Below, piece by piece: positions 18,701 through 27,343 of a DNA stretch of 64,000 nt. The position numbers and the translations under genes were made by a program. Within the stretch, counting starts at the first letter, position 1. Each line of letters opens with the position of its first letter. This stretch comes from Dyadobacter subterraneus (lineage in GTDB: Bacteria > Bacteroidota > Bacteroidia > Cytophagales > Spirosomataceae). The DNA lies in contig NZ_JACYGY010000001.1 of NCBI RefSeq assembly GCF_015221875.1, forward strand, positions 806,001 through 870,000, read 5' to 3'. The notes under the pieces were generated by a model. The model was given only the letters and a program-made list of their open reading frames with translations. It was not told where the DNA came from and searched no databases.

Positions 18701-18962
18701 CGATCGATGAAAAATTCAAGGAATAATTTCCGGGTTTCAAGTCGGCGTTGAGCGAATAAGTACCTTCCGCATCGGTGACACTTCCAACATTGCTTCCACT
18801 AATAAGTACGGAAACGCCAGGTACGCCCTGTCCGCTGTCGTCCTTCACTTTCCCTTTGATGACGTAGGACTGCGCCATTGCCTGTATAGACACAAGCATC
18901 ACCACTGCCAGCACAGTCAAAGACCGCAGGTGGTGTATAAATAAATAGACCTTTTTTCTCAT
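15789..18962 (-). CDS. SusC/RagA-family TonB-linked outer-membrane transporter
   Basis: 1057 residues. Signal peptide of about 31 residues ending in AMAQ, then a carboxypeptidase-regulatory-like beta domain (about 32-115; VIKGKVKDDSGQGVPGVSVL), a TonB-plug domain (about 118-260, including PLYVIDGVILS) and a long C-terminal beta-barrel ending in an aromatic residue (ISASF). It would import a nutrient through the outer membrane using TonB energy, with the SusD-like lipoprotein as lid. Transcribed with that gene from a promoter candidate at 19017-19047. The DeoR-type regulator is divergent. Confidence 0.93.
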   Translation of the reverse strand: MRKKVYLFIHHLRSLTVLAVVMLVSIQAMAQSYVIKGKVKDDSGQGVPGVSVLISGSNVGSVTDAEGTYSLNADLKPGNYSLNFSSIGYAPFSQNFTLGSQTSLVIDVTIKEAVAVLDEVVVTGSTIKSTRRQLGNSINSISSKELVNSGSANLFSALQGKVPGAQITQNSGDPSGGITIRLRGIKSLQGNSDPLYVIDGVILSNASVNVSQYALADQVGSAVVGTNRMADINPADIESMNIINGAAAAAQYGSRASNGVVLITTKRGKNGAPQINFSTSVSVNELRKKLKISTYGKQFGYSSLRLGTITGLTAAQIAANPGTTTTPITRDGVTANLATNEVDVQRYDYQDEIFRTGVGTDNALSISGGNEKTQYYASLSYMKNQGIVVGTDFQRYGLRVRLEQRLASWAKLSTGITYNNSFSNEKPNGNVFYSPINSLNITNNIYDITKRDANGNLQAVEPTRVNPLTVVEDMKFTQAVNRTVNDVQLNLTPLKGLNIDWVFGIDAFSQLGKNLIPPYPYATVSGLPAERYPKGFAANVNSTTFQYNNDINVSYERDLTPDFKLNVVAGTSYQNSKTDISSSSGQNLAPFIQTVSGAASTTVKANYTLDQFDLFGIFGQATFGYKNLAFITGAVRSDRSSKFSSSQSHQTYPKFSASFIPSDLDFWSKGSLAQVINTAKLRYSWGKSGNMTGIGSYDRFWQYNSVPFLGQNTILPSGTLANQNVRPEFMTENEGGVDLTFLNNKLTLGVTAYKQKITDLVVNRVLAATSGGTSAIDNVGEMQNKGYEVSLSYTPIQTKDFTWDVSVIYSHNRNKIIKLGSPLILQNTVSGAPSYLIEGQAASVFYGTFFARDENGNQKLTKQGLPQSQKGVQSVTDPLSYTASPVDAEGQPTTNTTVRKIIGNPNPKWTGSFVSNFTYKRIGFRFLLDAVQGMQVFNADRRTRQGVGIGDYSERELKGELPRGYVYSIYNTEEWRVDNASFVKLREISLSYSLPNILKNVKNINIALSGRNLISWDKYDGYDPETNAGGNSDLLRGVDFGNVPIPRTYQLKISASF

Positions 18963-19016
18963 AAATGATTTTTTAAGGAGATGTTACAAAAGCTCAGAAA
19001 AACGCATTAATTCCGA

Positions 19017-19047
19017 CAAATATCCGCATATGGATTTCAATTATCAA
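19017..19047 (-). promoter_or_regulatory. Candidate promoter of the SusC/SusD unit
   Basis: On the minus strand TTG (19047-19045) is followed after exactly 20 bases by GATATTTG (19024-19017), one mismatch from the Bacteroidota TAnnTTTG element. The SusC start codon lies 54 bp downstream. Confidence 0.5.
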
Positions 19048-19061
19048 TAGAGCAATAAAAG

Positions 19062-19112
19062 TTTTTATAAATAATATATATTAAAAATGCCGTAGATTAT
19101 TTTTTATAAATA
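19062..19112. promoter_or_regulatory. 12-bp direct repeats between divergent susC and deoR-type genes
   Basis: TTTTTATAAATA occurs at 19062-19073 and 19101-19112, 39 bp apart (close to four helical turns). They lie upstream of the SusC promoter candidate and upstream of the DeoR-type gene. They could be regulator sites, though the whole gap is AT-rich, which makes chance more likely. Confidence 0.3.
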
Positions 19113-19172
19113 CTTTTATCGAAAATATTAAATCGTTTTTTAGAATATTTAAAGAATTACCTAACTATACTT

Positions 19173-19940
19173 ATGATTCAGCCTGCCACCTCCATGATGA
19201 AGAAAGAAAGACAAATGCTCATCATGAAGCAGATAAATCTGCACAACCGTGCACTTTCTTCGGATTTAAGTACTTTGCTCAACGTTTCAGAGGATACCAT
19301 TCGCCGTGATCTGAATGAATTAGCGGAAGCGGGGAAACTGGTAAAAGTGCATGGAGGTGCGTTATCAAAATCTTATCAGTTCAATTATTCTACGACGCAG
19401 GCATATGCATCTTCGGCAAAACAGGCAATCGCCCAAAAAGCAGTTTCCTTGATCAAAAATGATATGTTTATCGTAATAGGCGGTGGGACAACGGTAAGTG
19501 AACTGATTCATCAGATTCCTATGGATATCACGGCTACTTTTTTTACGGTAAGCTTGTTAACGGCTTTGCAGCTTTGTGATCATGCCAATGCAACTGTAAT
19601 TTTTGTGGGAGGGACGATCGCTAAAACCTCCCAGATCAGCTCTGGCGGTGAAGTGATTAGTCGGCTTGCCGATATTCATGCGGATTTATGCATTTTAGGG
19701 GCAAATGGGATCAGTTTTAATGAAGGAATTACGGAAACGGATATGGAAACGGTTCAGGTCAAACGTGCCATGATGAAGGCATCAAAGCAAACGGCAATCC
19801 TGACGATTTCGGAAAAATTGGACACAGTGCAGCGTTTGCGCGTTTGTGATCTGGATGAGGTTAATTATCTGGTTACGGAATTAGAAGCGGGAAGTGCGGA
19901 TCTGAAAGCGTATAGGAGGGAGAATTTGGTGATTTTATGA
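19173..19940 (+). CDS. DeoR/GlpR-family transcriptional regulator
   Basis: 255 residues from ATG 19173. DeoR proteins usually begin close to the KKERQ segment, so the ATG at 19194 or 19197 may be the true start. The N-terminal helix-turn-helix (SSDLSTLLNVSEDTIRRDLN, about residues 31-50) is the DeoR type, followed by a ribose-isomerase-like sugar-phosphate sensor domain (FIVIGGGTTVSELI; GANGISFNEGIT). Such repressors respond to phosphorylated sugars. It is divergent from the SusC/SusD unit and may control it. The downstream side is a convergent gap with a repeat element. Confidence 0.88.
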   Translation: MIQPATSMMKKERQMLIMKQINLHNRALSSDLSTLLNVSEDTIRRDLNELAEAGKLVKVHGGALSKSYQFNYSTTQAYASSAKQAIAQKAVSLIKNDMFIVIGGGTTVSELIHQIPMDITATFFTVSLLTALQLCDHANATVIFVGGTIAKTSQISSGGEVISRLADIHADLCILGANGISFNEGITETDMETVQVKRAMMKASKQTAILTISEKLDTVQRLRVCDLDEVNYLVTELEAGSADLKAYRRENLVIL

Positions 19941-20009
19941 TTGATTTTTTTGCAGGTATTTCAATTGTAATGTTTGAATTACCCAAAAATAGGTCGTAGA
20001 AATCCATAT

Positions 20010-20313
20010 GCCACCCTTTCAGGGTTATGGTCGTAGATTGAAGCTATTCTGTAATAATGTCATCCCTTTGGGATTATGAATAAAATGGAATTCCCGAAGT
20101 TATATTATGTAATTTCGATTGGATGAAATTATGAAAAAACGGATTCGCAAAGATTTAAATCTTTGCATAAGAAAGCATATTCTGGTTTGCTACTTTTCTC
20201 AAATCTTATATTTCAATTTTAAACCAATATATTCTGTGCTCCAAAAATCCCGAAGGGATGACATTATTATAGCAAAATGGATCATGCAAAAATCCCAACC
20301 CTGAAAGGGTGAC
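20010..20313. repeat. Inverted-repeat element, about 304 bp, with 69-bp arms
   Basis: The left arm (20010-20078) and right arm (20245-20313) are imperfect reverse complements over their length. Each arm carries two small hairpin motifs: one of the CACCCTTTCAGGGTT type and one of the TAATAATGTCATCCC type. The 166-bp centre contains a perfect 20-bp palindrome, GCAAAGATTTAAATCTTTGC (20147-20166). The element fills the convergent gap between the DeoR-type gene and the PQQ dehydrogenase. A short open frame inside (20119-20304) covers part of the right arm and is not credible as a gene. From memory, similar motifs are spread through many Bacteroidota genomes. Confidence 0.75.
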
Positions 20314-20346
20314 ATAATTACATAATCCATTTTCCATAAAACAAAA

Positions 20347-22458
20347 TTAAGGCAAGGCAAAAGCTACATAACTATCACCCTTTTTGGTACCAAGTTTTGT
20401 ACCTCCACAGGCCACAACAATATATTGCTTTCCATTTACTTCATAAGTACTTGGCGTGGCGAAACCTGCCGCAGGCAATTCTGTTTGCCATAATAGTTTT
20501 CCTGTTTTCTTATCAAAAGCGCGGAACATACCATCTTTTGTAGCGGCAATAAATAATAATCCACCAGCTGTTATGACCGGTCCGCCATAATTTTCCGTTC
20601 CTGTTGGAGCAATTCCTTTTGCTGTCAATTCCTTAAATTCTCCCAGCGTTTTTTGCCACACGTGTTTTCCTGTATTTAAGTCAATGGCAGTCAAAGTACC
20701 CCATGGCGGACTGATTGCCGGATATCCTTTGCTATCCAGAAATTTGTTATATCCATTAAATTTGTATGGAACAAAAGGCCCTTTTTCCTCCTTATCCGCA
20801 GAACTTACTTCCACTTTTTCATCCCCAAACAAAAATGCAATAAGCGCCTGTTTTTCCGTGCCTGTAATGCTCGTAAAACCAGGCATCATTCCTTTGCCAC
20901 TTGTGATCAATTTAGATACATAGTCACGTTCACGTCGTTGTCCGATATCAACCAGAGAAGGATAACCGCTTCTGGGATTTCCTTTTCGCTCCGGTCCGTG
21001 GCAGACTACACAATTCAAAGTATAAACCCGTTGTCCCGGACTTAAATTTGATAATTCATCATCTTTTGGGGTAGGGGACAAACTGGCAATCCAGGGCATT
21101 TCGTTTGCGTTGACATACATAATTCCACTTGGATCCACCGCAGCTCCGCCCCATTCTGCGCCGCCATCAAAACCTGGCAAAATGATCGCAGGTGTTTTTC
21201 CAAAAGGATGAAACATTCCCTTATTGGCTTTGCGATAAACGGCCAACAAAGAATCGCGATCGGCCGAGTGTGGATTAATGTCTGATTCTGTAAATGTTGT
21301 TCGCGCATAAGGTTTTGGCATACTTGGTACCGGTTGTGTAGGCCAGGATTTTTCTTCCGGAATGTCACTTTTTGGCACTTTTATCTCGTTAATCGGATAA
21401 ACCGGTTTTCCTGTTACACGATCAAAAATGTAAACAAACCCTGCTTTTGTCACCTGGGCAACGGCATCAATTGTTTTTCCGTCTTTTTTGATAGTTACCA
21501 AATTGGGCGGTGCAGGAATATCCCGGTCCCAAATATCATGGTGAACAAGTTGAAAATGCCACATCCTTTTTCCCGTTCTTGCGTTCAGTGCTAGTAAGCT
21601 ATTGGCAAAAAGATTTTGTCCGGCACGATTTCCTCCGTAAAAATCAAAACCTGCCGAACCGGTTGGCACAAATAAAATACCACGTTTTTTATCTACTGCC
21701 ATTCCTGACCAGTTATTGGCGGCACCAACTTCGGTGTTTTTGTAAACATCTTTTGGCCATGTATCATATCCGAATTCTCCCGGATGCGGAATTGTATGAA
21801 ATACCCAGGCCAATTCACCGGTGCGCACATTAAAAGCCTGAATATTTCCGGGAGCTGCATCCGGTCCTTCCGAAAGCCGTAACGGCATCATGATCAGATC
21901 TTCGAAAAGCGTTCCGGGTGTATTCGAAATGACAAATTTGTCTTTTGCCGTTTCACCTAAGCCCTTTTTCAAACTCACTCTGCCATCTGCTCCAAAAGAT
22001 TTAATCGGTTTTCCGGAATTTGCGTCCAGCGCATAAAGCCAGGATTCGTAGGCATACAAAATTCTGGATTCGCTTCCGCTGGTCCAGTATGTAACGCCGC
22101 GATTGGTATTGAGTCCGCCACCTTTTCCGGCTTTGAATTTCCATTTTTCTTTTCCGGTTGCGGCATCAAGTGCAAAAACCTGATTTGTTGCTGTAACTCC
22201 ATATAGTGTTCCGTTTACAATAATTGGATTGCATTGAACCTGCCCGGAATCCAGGGAATGATATTCCCAGGCTTTGGTTATCTGGCCAACATTGGAAGTA
22301 TTGATTTGTGTTAAAGTGGAGTAATGATTTCGGTCGGAGCCACCAAGATATTCAGGCCAATCGATGTCGGAAGACTTTTTTTTGTCATTAATTGTTAGTC
22401 GCGCCGACACAAGTAAAACGGCCATCAAGACAATGGCTGGTAAAAATATTTTTTTCAT
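20347..22458 (-). CDS. PQQ-dependent dehydrogenase with cytochrome c domain
   Basis: 703 residues with an N-terminal hydrophobic signal segment. The beta-propeller shows repeated ALDAATGKEKW-type blades and the HHDIWDRD motif at 306-313 typical of quinoprotein alcohol/glucose dehydrogenases. A c-type haem site CVVCH (483-487) with a likely axial Met near 526 sits inside a cytochrome insertion before the last blades, so electrons can pass from PQQ to haem within one chain. Expected in the periplasm, oxidising an alcohol or sugar. No PQQ biosynthesis genes are in the window. It is transcribed alone, away from the alkaline phosphatase. Confidence 0.88.
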   Translation of the reverse strand: MKKIFLPAIVLMAVLLVSARLTINDKKKSSDIDWPEYLGGSDRNHYSTLTQINTSNVGQITKAWEYHSLDSGQVQCNPIIVNGTLYGVTATNQVFALDAATGKEKWKFKAGKGGGLNTNRGVTYWTSGSESRILYAYESWLYALDANSGKPIKSFGADGRVSLKKGLGETAKDKFVISNTPGTLFEDLIMMPLRLSEGPDAAPGNIQAFNVRTGELAWVFHTIPHPGEFGYDTWPKDVYKNTEVGAANNWSGMAVDKKRGILFVPTGSAGFDFYGGNRAGQNLFANSLLALNARTGKRMWHFQLVHHDIWDRDIPAPPNLVTIKKDGKTIDAVAQVTKAGFVYIFDRVTGKPVYPINEIKVPKSDIPEEKSWPTQPVPSMPKPYARTTFTESDINPHSADRDSLLAVYRKANKGMFHPFGKTPAIILPGFDGGAEWGGAAVDPSGIMYVNANEMPWIASLSPTPKDDELSNLSPGQRVYTLNCVVCHGPERKGNPRSGYPSLVDIGQRRERDYVSKLITSGKGMMPGFTSITGTEKQALIAFLFGDEKVEVSSADKEEKGPFVPYKFNGYNKFLDSKGYPAISPPWGTLTAIDLNTGKHVWQKTLGEFKELTAKGIAPTGTENYGGPVITAGGLLFIAATKDGMFRAFDKKTGKLLWQTELPAAGFATPSTYEVNGKQYIVVACGGTKLGTKKGDSYVAFALP

Positions 22459-22830
22459 TAACGGGTTCAGGGGATTTAAATTTTAAATGTCCAATACAGT
22501 TTTTCGTGAAAAGTGAAGTTAATTGTTTTGAATGAATAATGTTGAAATTCAAATAAATTATTGGCTTTGGGAGATTTTGATGTTGAAAATTATATTGAGT
22601 TTTCAGGTTTAAGTAATAAGGTTTTGTCCAAAAACAGTAGGTTCTTGAAATCTTGTAGACGTTTCCTTGTTCAAAAATGAAAAAACAAATATTTAAAAGT
22701 CTGGTAAATCAATATAGCACCTCGGATTTAACCCAAATACAATATTTTCCTCACAATCCGATAATATTCAAAACGGTACTTTGTCAGTTATTGAAAAATC
22801 GTAAATCCGGTTATAACTGATCAAATTGAA
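22459..22830. other. Divergent intergenic region, PQQ dehydrogenase / alkaline phosphatase
   Basis: 372 bp, AT-rich, no credible gene. It must hold the promoters for both divergent genes. I see GTACTTTG at about 22780, near the Bacteroidota -7 element but with poor spacing to a TTG, and no clear operator. Confidence 0.5.
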
Positions 22831-24243
22831 ATGAAAAGAAGAGATTTTTTTAGAAATTCCTCCCTTACCATAGCAGCTGGTTCTATGTTTTCTCCCCTGA
22901 ATTTGTTGGGAAATAATAACAGCATTGTAAAAAGTGGAACGGTCGCCAAAAATATAATTTTTCTGGTAAGTGACGGAATGAGCACCGGCACACTCAATAT
23001 GGCCAGCCTTTTGTTGCAAAGAAAAGAAGGAAGACAAAGTCACTGGATGCAGTTATATCTGGATAATAAAGCCAAACGTGCTTTTATGGATACTGCTTCT
23101 GCCAATTCATTTGTAACAGATTCTGCTGCTGCAAGTTCGGCCTGGGGCGGGGGAGTTCGTGTCAATAACGGTTCTTTGAACGCGAATCCTGATGGCAGTT
23201 ATAACAAACCGATTTTACAAAAATTTAAAGAAGCAGGAAAGTCTGTTGGCTGTGTAACCTCGGTACCGATCACGCACGCGACACCGGCTGGTTTTTGTAT
23301 CAATAACAAATCAAGAGGAGATCAGAATGATATTGCGCTGCAATATTTGCCTTTGAAATTTGATGTAATGATGGGCGGCGGACAGGATTATTTTGATCCG
23401 GCAAAGAGAAAAGACAAAGATAACGTATACAAAAAATTCGATGAGGCTGGTTATGTAACGGTGAAAACAAAAAAGGAATTGTTAAGTCTTTCAGCCTCAG
23501 AAACGAAACCTTTACTAGGCGTTTTTGCTGATAATGCGTTGCCATTTTCCGTTGATCATCAGCATGATGCAACATTAATGGAACAAATCCCGACTTTGGC
23601 TGAAATGACAAAATCGGCGATTGCTAAATTAAAGAAAAACAAAAATGGCTTTGTAATGCAGGTTGAAGGCGGAAAAGTAGATTGGGCGGCCCATTCCAAC
23701 GATTCTGCCGGATTACTTTATGACCAGATAGCCTTTGATGATGCCATAAAAGTAGCAATCGATTTTGCAGAACAGGATAAGGAAACACTTGTGATCATTA
23801 CAACAGATCACGGCAATGCAAATCCCGGATTATTTTCTGGTTCAATGACCGAGAAAAATTTCGATTACATGCACCATTTCAAACATAGTAATGACTGGGT
23901 TTTAAATGGTATCAACAAGAATTCTACCGCTGCTCAAATTATCGAGCGACTGGAAGAAGCGCAGGGTTATGCGATCAAAAAGGCGGAGGCCGAAAGTTTA
24001 CTGGCGCATTATACGACTTTGAACGAAGAAGGCTTATATAATCCTAAGAAACTTCCTTTTAAGGAACTTGGTCAGATACAATCTGCCTATACTTCCATCG
24101 GTTGGGCGGGTATGGATCACTCTGCGGATTACGTAGAATTGGCGATGTTTGGGCCGGGAAGTGAAATGTTAAAACCATTTGTAAAAAACACTGATCTGCA
24201 TAATTTTATGCTGGATGCTACCAATGTAAGAAAGCAAAGCTGA
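22831..24243 (+). CDS. Alkaline phosphatase, probable Tat export
   Basis: 470 residues. It begins MKRRDFFRNS, a twin-arginine (RRDFF) signal followed by a short hydrophobic stretch. The alkaline phosphatase fold is supported by SDGM with a metal-binding Asp48, the nucleophile Ser98 in TDSAA, HATPAGF, and the TTDHGNAN metal ligands near residue 328. These enzymes hydrolyse phosphate monoesters in the periplasm using two zinc ions and one magnesium. A strong terminator follows. No pho box could be identified by eye. Confidence 0.92.
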   Translation: MKRRDFFRNSSLTIAAGSMFSPLNLLGNNNSIVKSGTVAKNIIFLVSDGMSTGTLNMASLLLQRKEGRQSHWMQLYLDNKAKRAFMDTASANSFVTDSAAASSAWGGGVRVNNGSLNANPDGSYNKPILQKFKEAGKSVGCVTSVPITHATPAGFCINNKSRGDQNDIALQYLPLKFDVMMGGGQDYFDPAKRKDKDNVYKKFDEAGYVTVKTKKELLSLSASETKPLLGVFADNALPFSVDHQHDATLMEQIPTLAEMTKSAIAKLKKNKNGFVMQVEGGKVDWAAHSNDSAGLLYDQIAFDDAIKVAIDFAEQDKETLVIITTDHGNANPGLFSGSMTEKNFDYMHHFKHSNDWVLNGINKNSTAAQIIERLEEAQGYAIKKAEAESLLAHYTTLNEEGLYNPKKLPFKELGQIQSAYTSIGWAGMDHSADYVELAMFGPGSEMLKPFVKNTDLHNFMLDATNVRKQS

Positions 24244-24265
24244 TCAAATAATCAGGAGAATACTG

Positions 24266-24305
24266 ACCGTCCGAAACCGTACAAAAGTGTACGATTTCGG
24301 ACGGT
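24266..24305. terminator. Strong hairpin terminator after alkaline phosphatase
   Basis: A 17-bp near-perfect stem, arms 24266-24282 and 24289-24305 (ACCGTCCGAAA...TTTCGGACGGT), followed by TTTATTTT. Confidence 0.8.
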
Positions 24306-24453
24306 TTTATTTTGGTATAAAATGTAAGTGTTTGATATTCAATAATAAAAATTTGTGGCAAGGCTTTTTCAAAACGAAATAAACAAAAGAGAATTAGAAT
24401 CACCGGTAAATGTCTTTATTCTTGTGAATCAAAATCTCAAATCATAATTTATA

Positions 24454-25116
24454 ATGATCAAATTAGAAAAAATTTCCAAGCACTATCCGGCAGGTTTTGG
24501 CAAAACATACGTGTTGCGCCACATTGATTTGAATATTAAAGAAGGCGAATTTGTCTCAATTATGGGGCCATCCGGTTCAGGAAAGTCAACTTTGCTGCAT
24601 ATTTTAGGATTGCTTGAAGAGCCGTCGGAGGGTGAATATCTTTTCCTGGACGAACCGGTTCAAAAATTAACTGAGAAAAAACGTACAGAATTACACCGTC
24701 ATCATATTGGTTTCGTATTTCAGGCATATCATTTAATTGATGAACTGACGGTTTATGAAAACATCGAAACGCCGCTGCTTTACAAAGGTGTTTCAGGATC
24801 TGAAAGAAAAAGCCGCGTGGCAGAATTGCTTGACCGCTTCAATATGGTAGCTAAAAAAGATCTTTTTCCGCATCAGCTTTCAGGCGGACAGCAGCAATTG
24901 GTAGGTGTAGCGCGTGCAATTGTACATAATCCAAAAGTGATTTTTGCGGATGAACCAACGGGAAATCTGCATTCTGAGCAGGCGGTGGAAATCATGGAAT
25001 TATTTCAAAAACTTAATCAGGAAGATAAAGTAACGATTGTACAGGTGACCCACTCGGAGGCTAACGCTACGTATGGTAACCGCGTAATCAGGCTGAAAGA
25101 TGGCTGGCTGGCCTGA
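24454..25116 (+). CDS. LolD/MacB-type ABC transporter ATPase
   Basis: 220 residues, the usual length for a stand-alone ATPase of this group. Walker [10 protein letters not shown] (38-46), Q-loop Gln90, signature LSGGQ (142-146), Walker B with Asp166-Glu167 in FADEPTG, and switch His200. Subfamily features ([15 protein letters not shown]) fit the MacB/LolD group that pairs with FtsX-type permeases. No permease is adjacent, but five lie 11 kb upstream. The TolC-like gene follows after 36 bp, so the two are probably co-transcribed. A MacA-like adaptor is not in the window. Confidence 0.92.
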   Translation: MIKLEKISKHYPAGFGKTYVLRHIDLNIKEGEFVSIMGPSGSGKSTLLHILGLLEEPSEGEYLFLDEPVQKLTEKKRTELHRHHIGFVFQAYHLIDELTVYENIETPLLYKGVSGSERKSRVAELLDRFNMVAKKDLFPHQLSGGQQQLVGVARAIVHNPKVIFADEPTGNLHSEQAVEIMELFQKLNQEDKVTIVQVTHSEANATYGNRVIRLKDGWLA

Positions 25117-25152
25117 TTTCATTACTTATCCTCAATAACCTATCTATTAGTC

Positions 25153-26463
25153 ATGAAACGTTTATTACTACTTTTTTGTCTGTTTCCCTGCTTTGCCCAG
25201 GCACAAAAAACGCTTAGCCTTGCAGACTGTGTCGAACTTTTGTCGAGAAACAACCTGACTTACCGTGCAGGAAATCTTCAGGCAGAAGCGGCGCAGGCAA
25301 ATTTGCGGCAGACAAAATCGTTGATCTTTCCACAGATTTATGTTGGAGCCAATCACAGTTTGAATCTTGGACGTAGTATTGACCAGTATACCAATGCGTA
25401 TATTGATGAGCTTTATAATTACAGTTCCATTGGTGCGAACTTTCAGATGAATATTTTTCAGGGTTTTAAAATCCAGAATCAGATTCGTCAAAGTCAGGTG
25501 TTAAAAGAATCTGCGGATGAAAACCGGAAAGCAGTTTTAAACGCGCAAACGATTTTGCTTTTGCAGGGATACGTAAATGTTTTGGCAACAAAATCTTTAT
25601 ATGAGTCTTATGTTCAGCAGGTTGAATCTTCCAAACAGCAGGTTGACCGTGTTGAAAAACAATTGAATGCAGGAGTTGCTGCTCAAAGCACGCTTTATGA
25701 AATCAAGGCCACGCTTGCCAATGATAAATTTGACATGGTTACAGCTTTGAATAATTATAAAACGGCAAGGCTGGCATTATTTCAAAGAATGAATATTGAT
25801 CCGGACGATTCGATCATATTTGAACCGCTGACTCCGATTGAATGGCCGGCCGATTCGAAAGACGCCCAGGCCGTTTATGAGGATGCGTTGAAACAGTTTC
25901 CGGAGATTAAAAGCGCTGAATTGAGCCAGAAAAGTTATTACTATTTGGTGAAATCCATTAAAGCCAATAATTATCCGTCACTTGTTTTGGGGGCCAATAT
26001 TGGAGCATTTTATGCTTCAACCAACACTAATCTTGATTATTTCAAACAGTTGAATGCCACACGTAATGGTTCTTTGAGCTTGGGTTTGAATATTCCGATT
26101 ATGGGTCGTTGGGTAACACGTCCTCGTGTTGAGCTGGCGAAAGTACAGGAACGCCAGGCACAGAATCAGTCTGATATTGCTAAACAATTGTTACGTCAAT
26201 CGGTTGAAATGGCGGTTTTGGATGTGAATAGCACGGCTGATCGTTTTGGTGCAGCGCAAGGCCAGGTGGAATCGCTGACTGCAAGTTTTACGGTTGTGGA
26301 AAGTAAATTAAATGCCGGAACAGCTAATATTTTTGAATATGCTTTGGCGAAAGCGAATCTTGGAAAGTCGCAAGCCAATGCAATTCAGGCAAAATATGAA
26401 TATATGATGAAACAGAGATTACTTCAATTTTACCGTCAGGGTACCTGGACGGGGATATATTGA
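25153..26463 (+). CDS. TolC-family outer-membrane channel protein
   Basis: 436 residues with a signal peptide ending in FAQAQ (about residue 18). The rest shows the long helical, Gln/Ala-rich repeats of TolC proteins, in two halves (about 30-220 and 240-430), consistent with the trimeric outer-membrane/periplasmic tunnel. It follows the ATPase in the same direction after 36 bp. Together they suggest an efflux or secretion route whose membrane part is encoded elsewhere. A clear terminator follows. Confidence 0.9.
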   Translation: MKRLLLLFCLFPCFAQAQKTLSLADCVELLSRNNLTYRAGNLQAEAAQANLRQTKSLIFPQIYVGANHSLNLGRSIDQYTNAYIDELYNYSSIGANFQMNIFQGFKIQNQIRQSQVLKESADENRKAVLNAQTILLLQGYVNVLATKSLYESYVQQVESSKQQVDRVEKQLNAGVAAQSTLYEIKATLANDKFDMVTALNNYKTARLALFQRMNIDPDDSIIFEPLTPIEWPADSKDAQAVYEDALKQFPEIKSAELSQKSYYYLVKSIKANNYPSLVLGANIGAFYASTNTNLDYFKQLNATRNGSLSLGLNIPIMGRWVTRPRVELAKVQERQAQNQSDIAKQLLRQSVEMAVLDVNSTADRFGAAQGQVESLTASFTVVESKLNAGTANIFEYALAKANLGKSQANAIQAKYEYMMKQRLLQFYRQGTWTGIY

Positions 26464-26545
26464 GAATAAGATATTGACGTAGAACAATTGCTTGTAGCGA
26501 AAGCTAAAGTGGAGAGTTTCTTAGTTAGTTAGGTTGGTAATACTT

Positions 26546-26580
26546 AGAGGCCTGCATCCAGTGCGGGCCTCTTTTTTTAT
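26546..26580 (+). terminator. Terminator after tolC-like gene
   Basis: Stem AGAGGCCTGC (26546-26555) / GCGGGCCTCT (26563-26572) with one mismatch, followed by TTTTTTTAT. Confidence 0.8.
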
Positions 26581-26670
26581 ATTTTTTGTTAAAATAATTT
26601 AAATATTTACAAATAGTATAATGGTTACATATTCTTATTTATATTGGCTTGAAATCAACTTCTCAATGTT

Positions 26671-27333
26671 ATGAAAAAAACTCTTCTTATTGGTTTGACG
26701 GTTTTGATCGGTTATGTCTTGCCTGTCAAAGCACAATTACAAAAAGGCACAAAGTATGTAGCCGCGACAATTAGTTTTAATGGTACGCATCAGTCTATGG
26801 ATAACACACCAACTAATACTTTCTATCCAAATAAGTATGAGACATTCAATCTAAATCCTTCTTTTCAGTTTGGAAAATTTGTTAAGGAGAACCGAATGGC
26901 CGGAATTAGCATTGGGACGAGTATGGCTTTTTCGAAAAGTAAAACTGCTAATATCTATCAAAATTACGAAAGTAAAAGCAGTGGTATTGTTTACAACCTC
27001 TCGCCTTTTATCAGGCAATACAAATCATTAAGTCCGAAATGGGCAATATTTTTAAATTCTTCGGTGAATTTGGCCTACATGCATTTTAAATATACAAATA
27101 ATGATGACGTAAGAAAATCGGATGGTTATTCCGCCGGCTTGTATCTTACTCCGGGCATTTCTTATTGGATTACGCCGAGATTTGCTTTGGAAACAGACCT
27201 CAATTTTTTGTCATTATCAGCGGGCTACGCCAACCTTCCAACGTCTAAAAATGTCTATTTTAACTCGGCATTCACAACTGGTCTCACAGATTATTTCTCT
27301 GTAAGGGCATCCTGGTATTTTCAAAAAAACTAA
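26671..27333 (+). CDS. Small outer-membrane beta-barrel protein
   Basis: 220 residues. Signal peptide ending in PVKAQ (about residue 21). The mature part alternates polar and hydrophobic residues in 8-12-residue strands (VAATISFNG, AGISIGTSMAF, YNLSPFIRQY, FALETDLNFLSL) and ends in an aromatic-rich strand (SVRASWYFQKN), the pattern of a small outer-membrane barrel. Ligand or role unknown. It is the first of two similar tandem genes. Confidence 0.75.
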   Translation: MKKTLLIGLTVLIGYVLPVKAQLQKGTKYVAATISFNGTHQSMDNTPTNTFYPNKYETFNLNPSFQFGKFVKENRMAGISIGTSMAFSKSKTANIYQNYESKSSGIVYNLSPFIRQYKSLSPKWAIFLNSSVNLAYMHFKYTNNDDVRKSDGYSAGLYLTPGISYWITPRFALETDLNFLSLSAGYANLPTSKNVYFNSAFTTGLTDYFSVRASWYFQKN

Positions 27334-27343
27334 AAATCCGATA

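Noticed and set aside
20119..20304. A 61-codon frame inside the inverted-repeat element
   Set aside because: It reads through the central palindrome and right arm, has no family resemblance, and is explained by the repeat itself.
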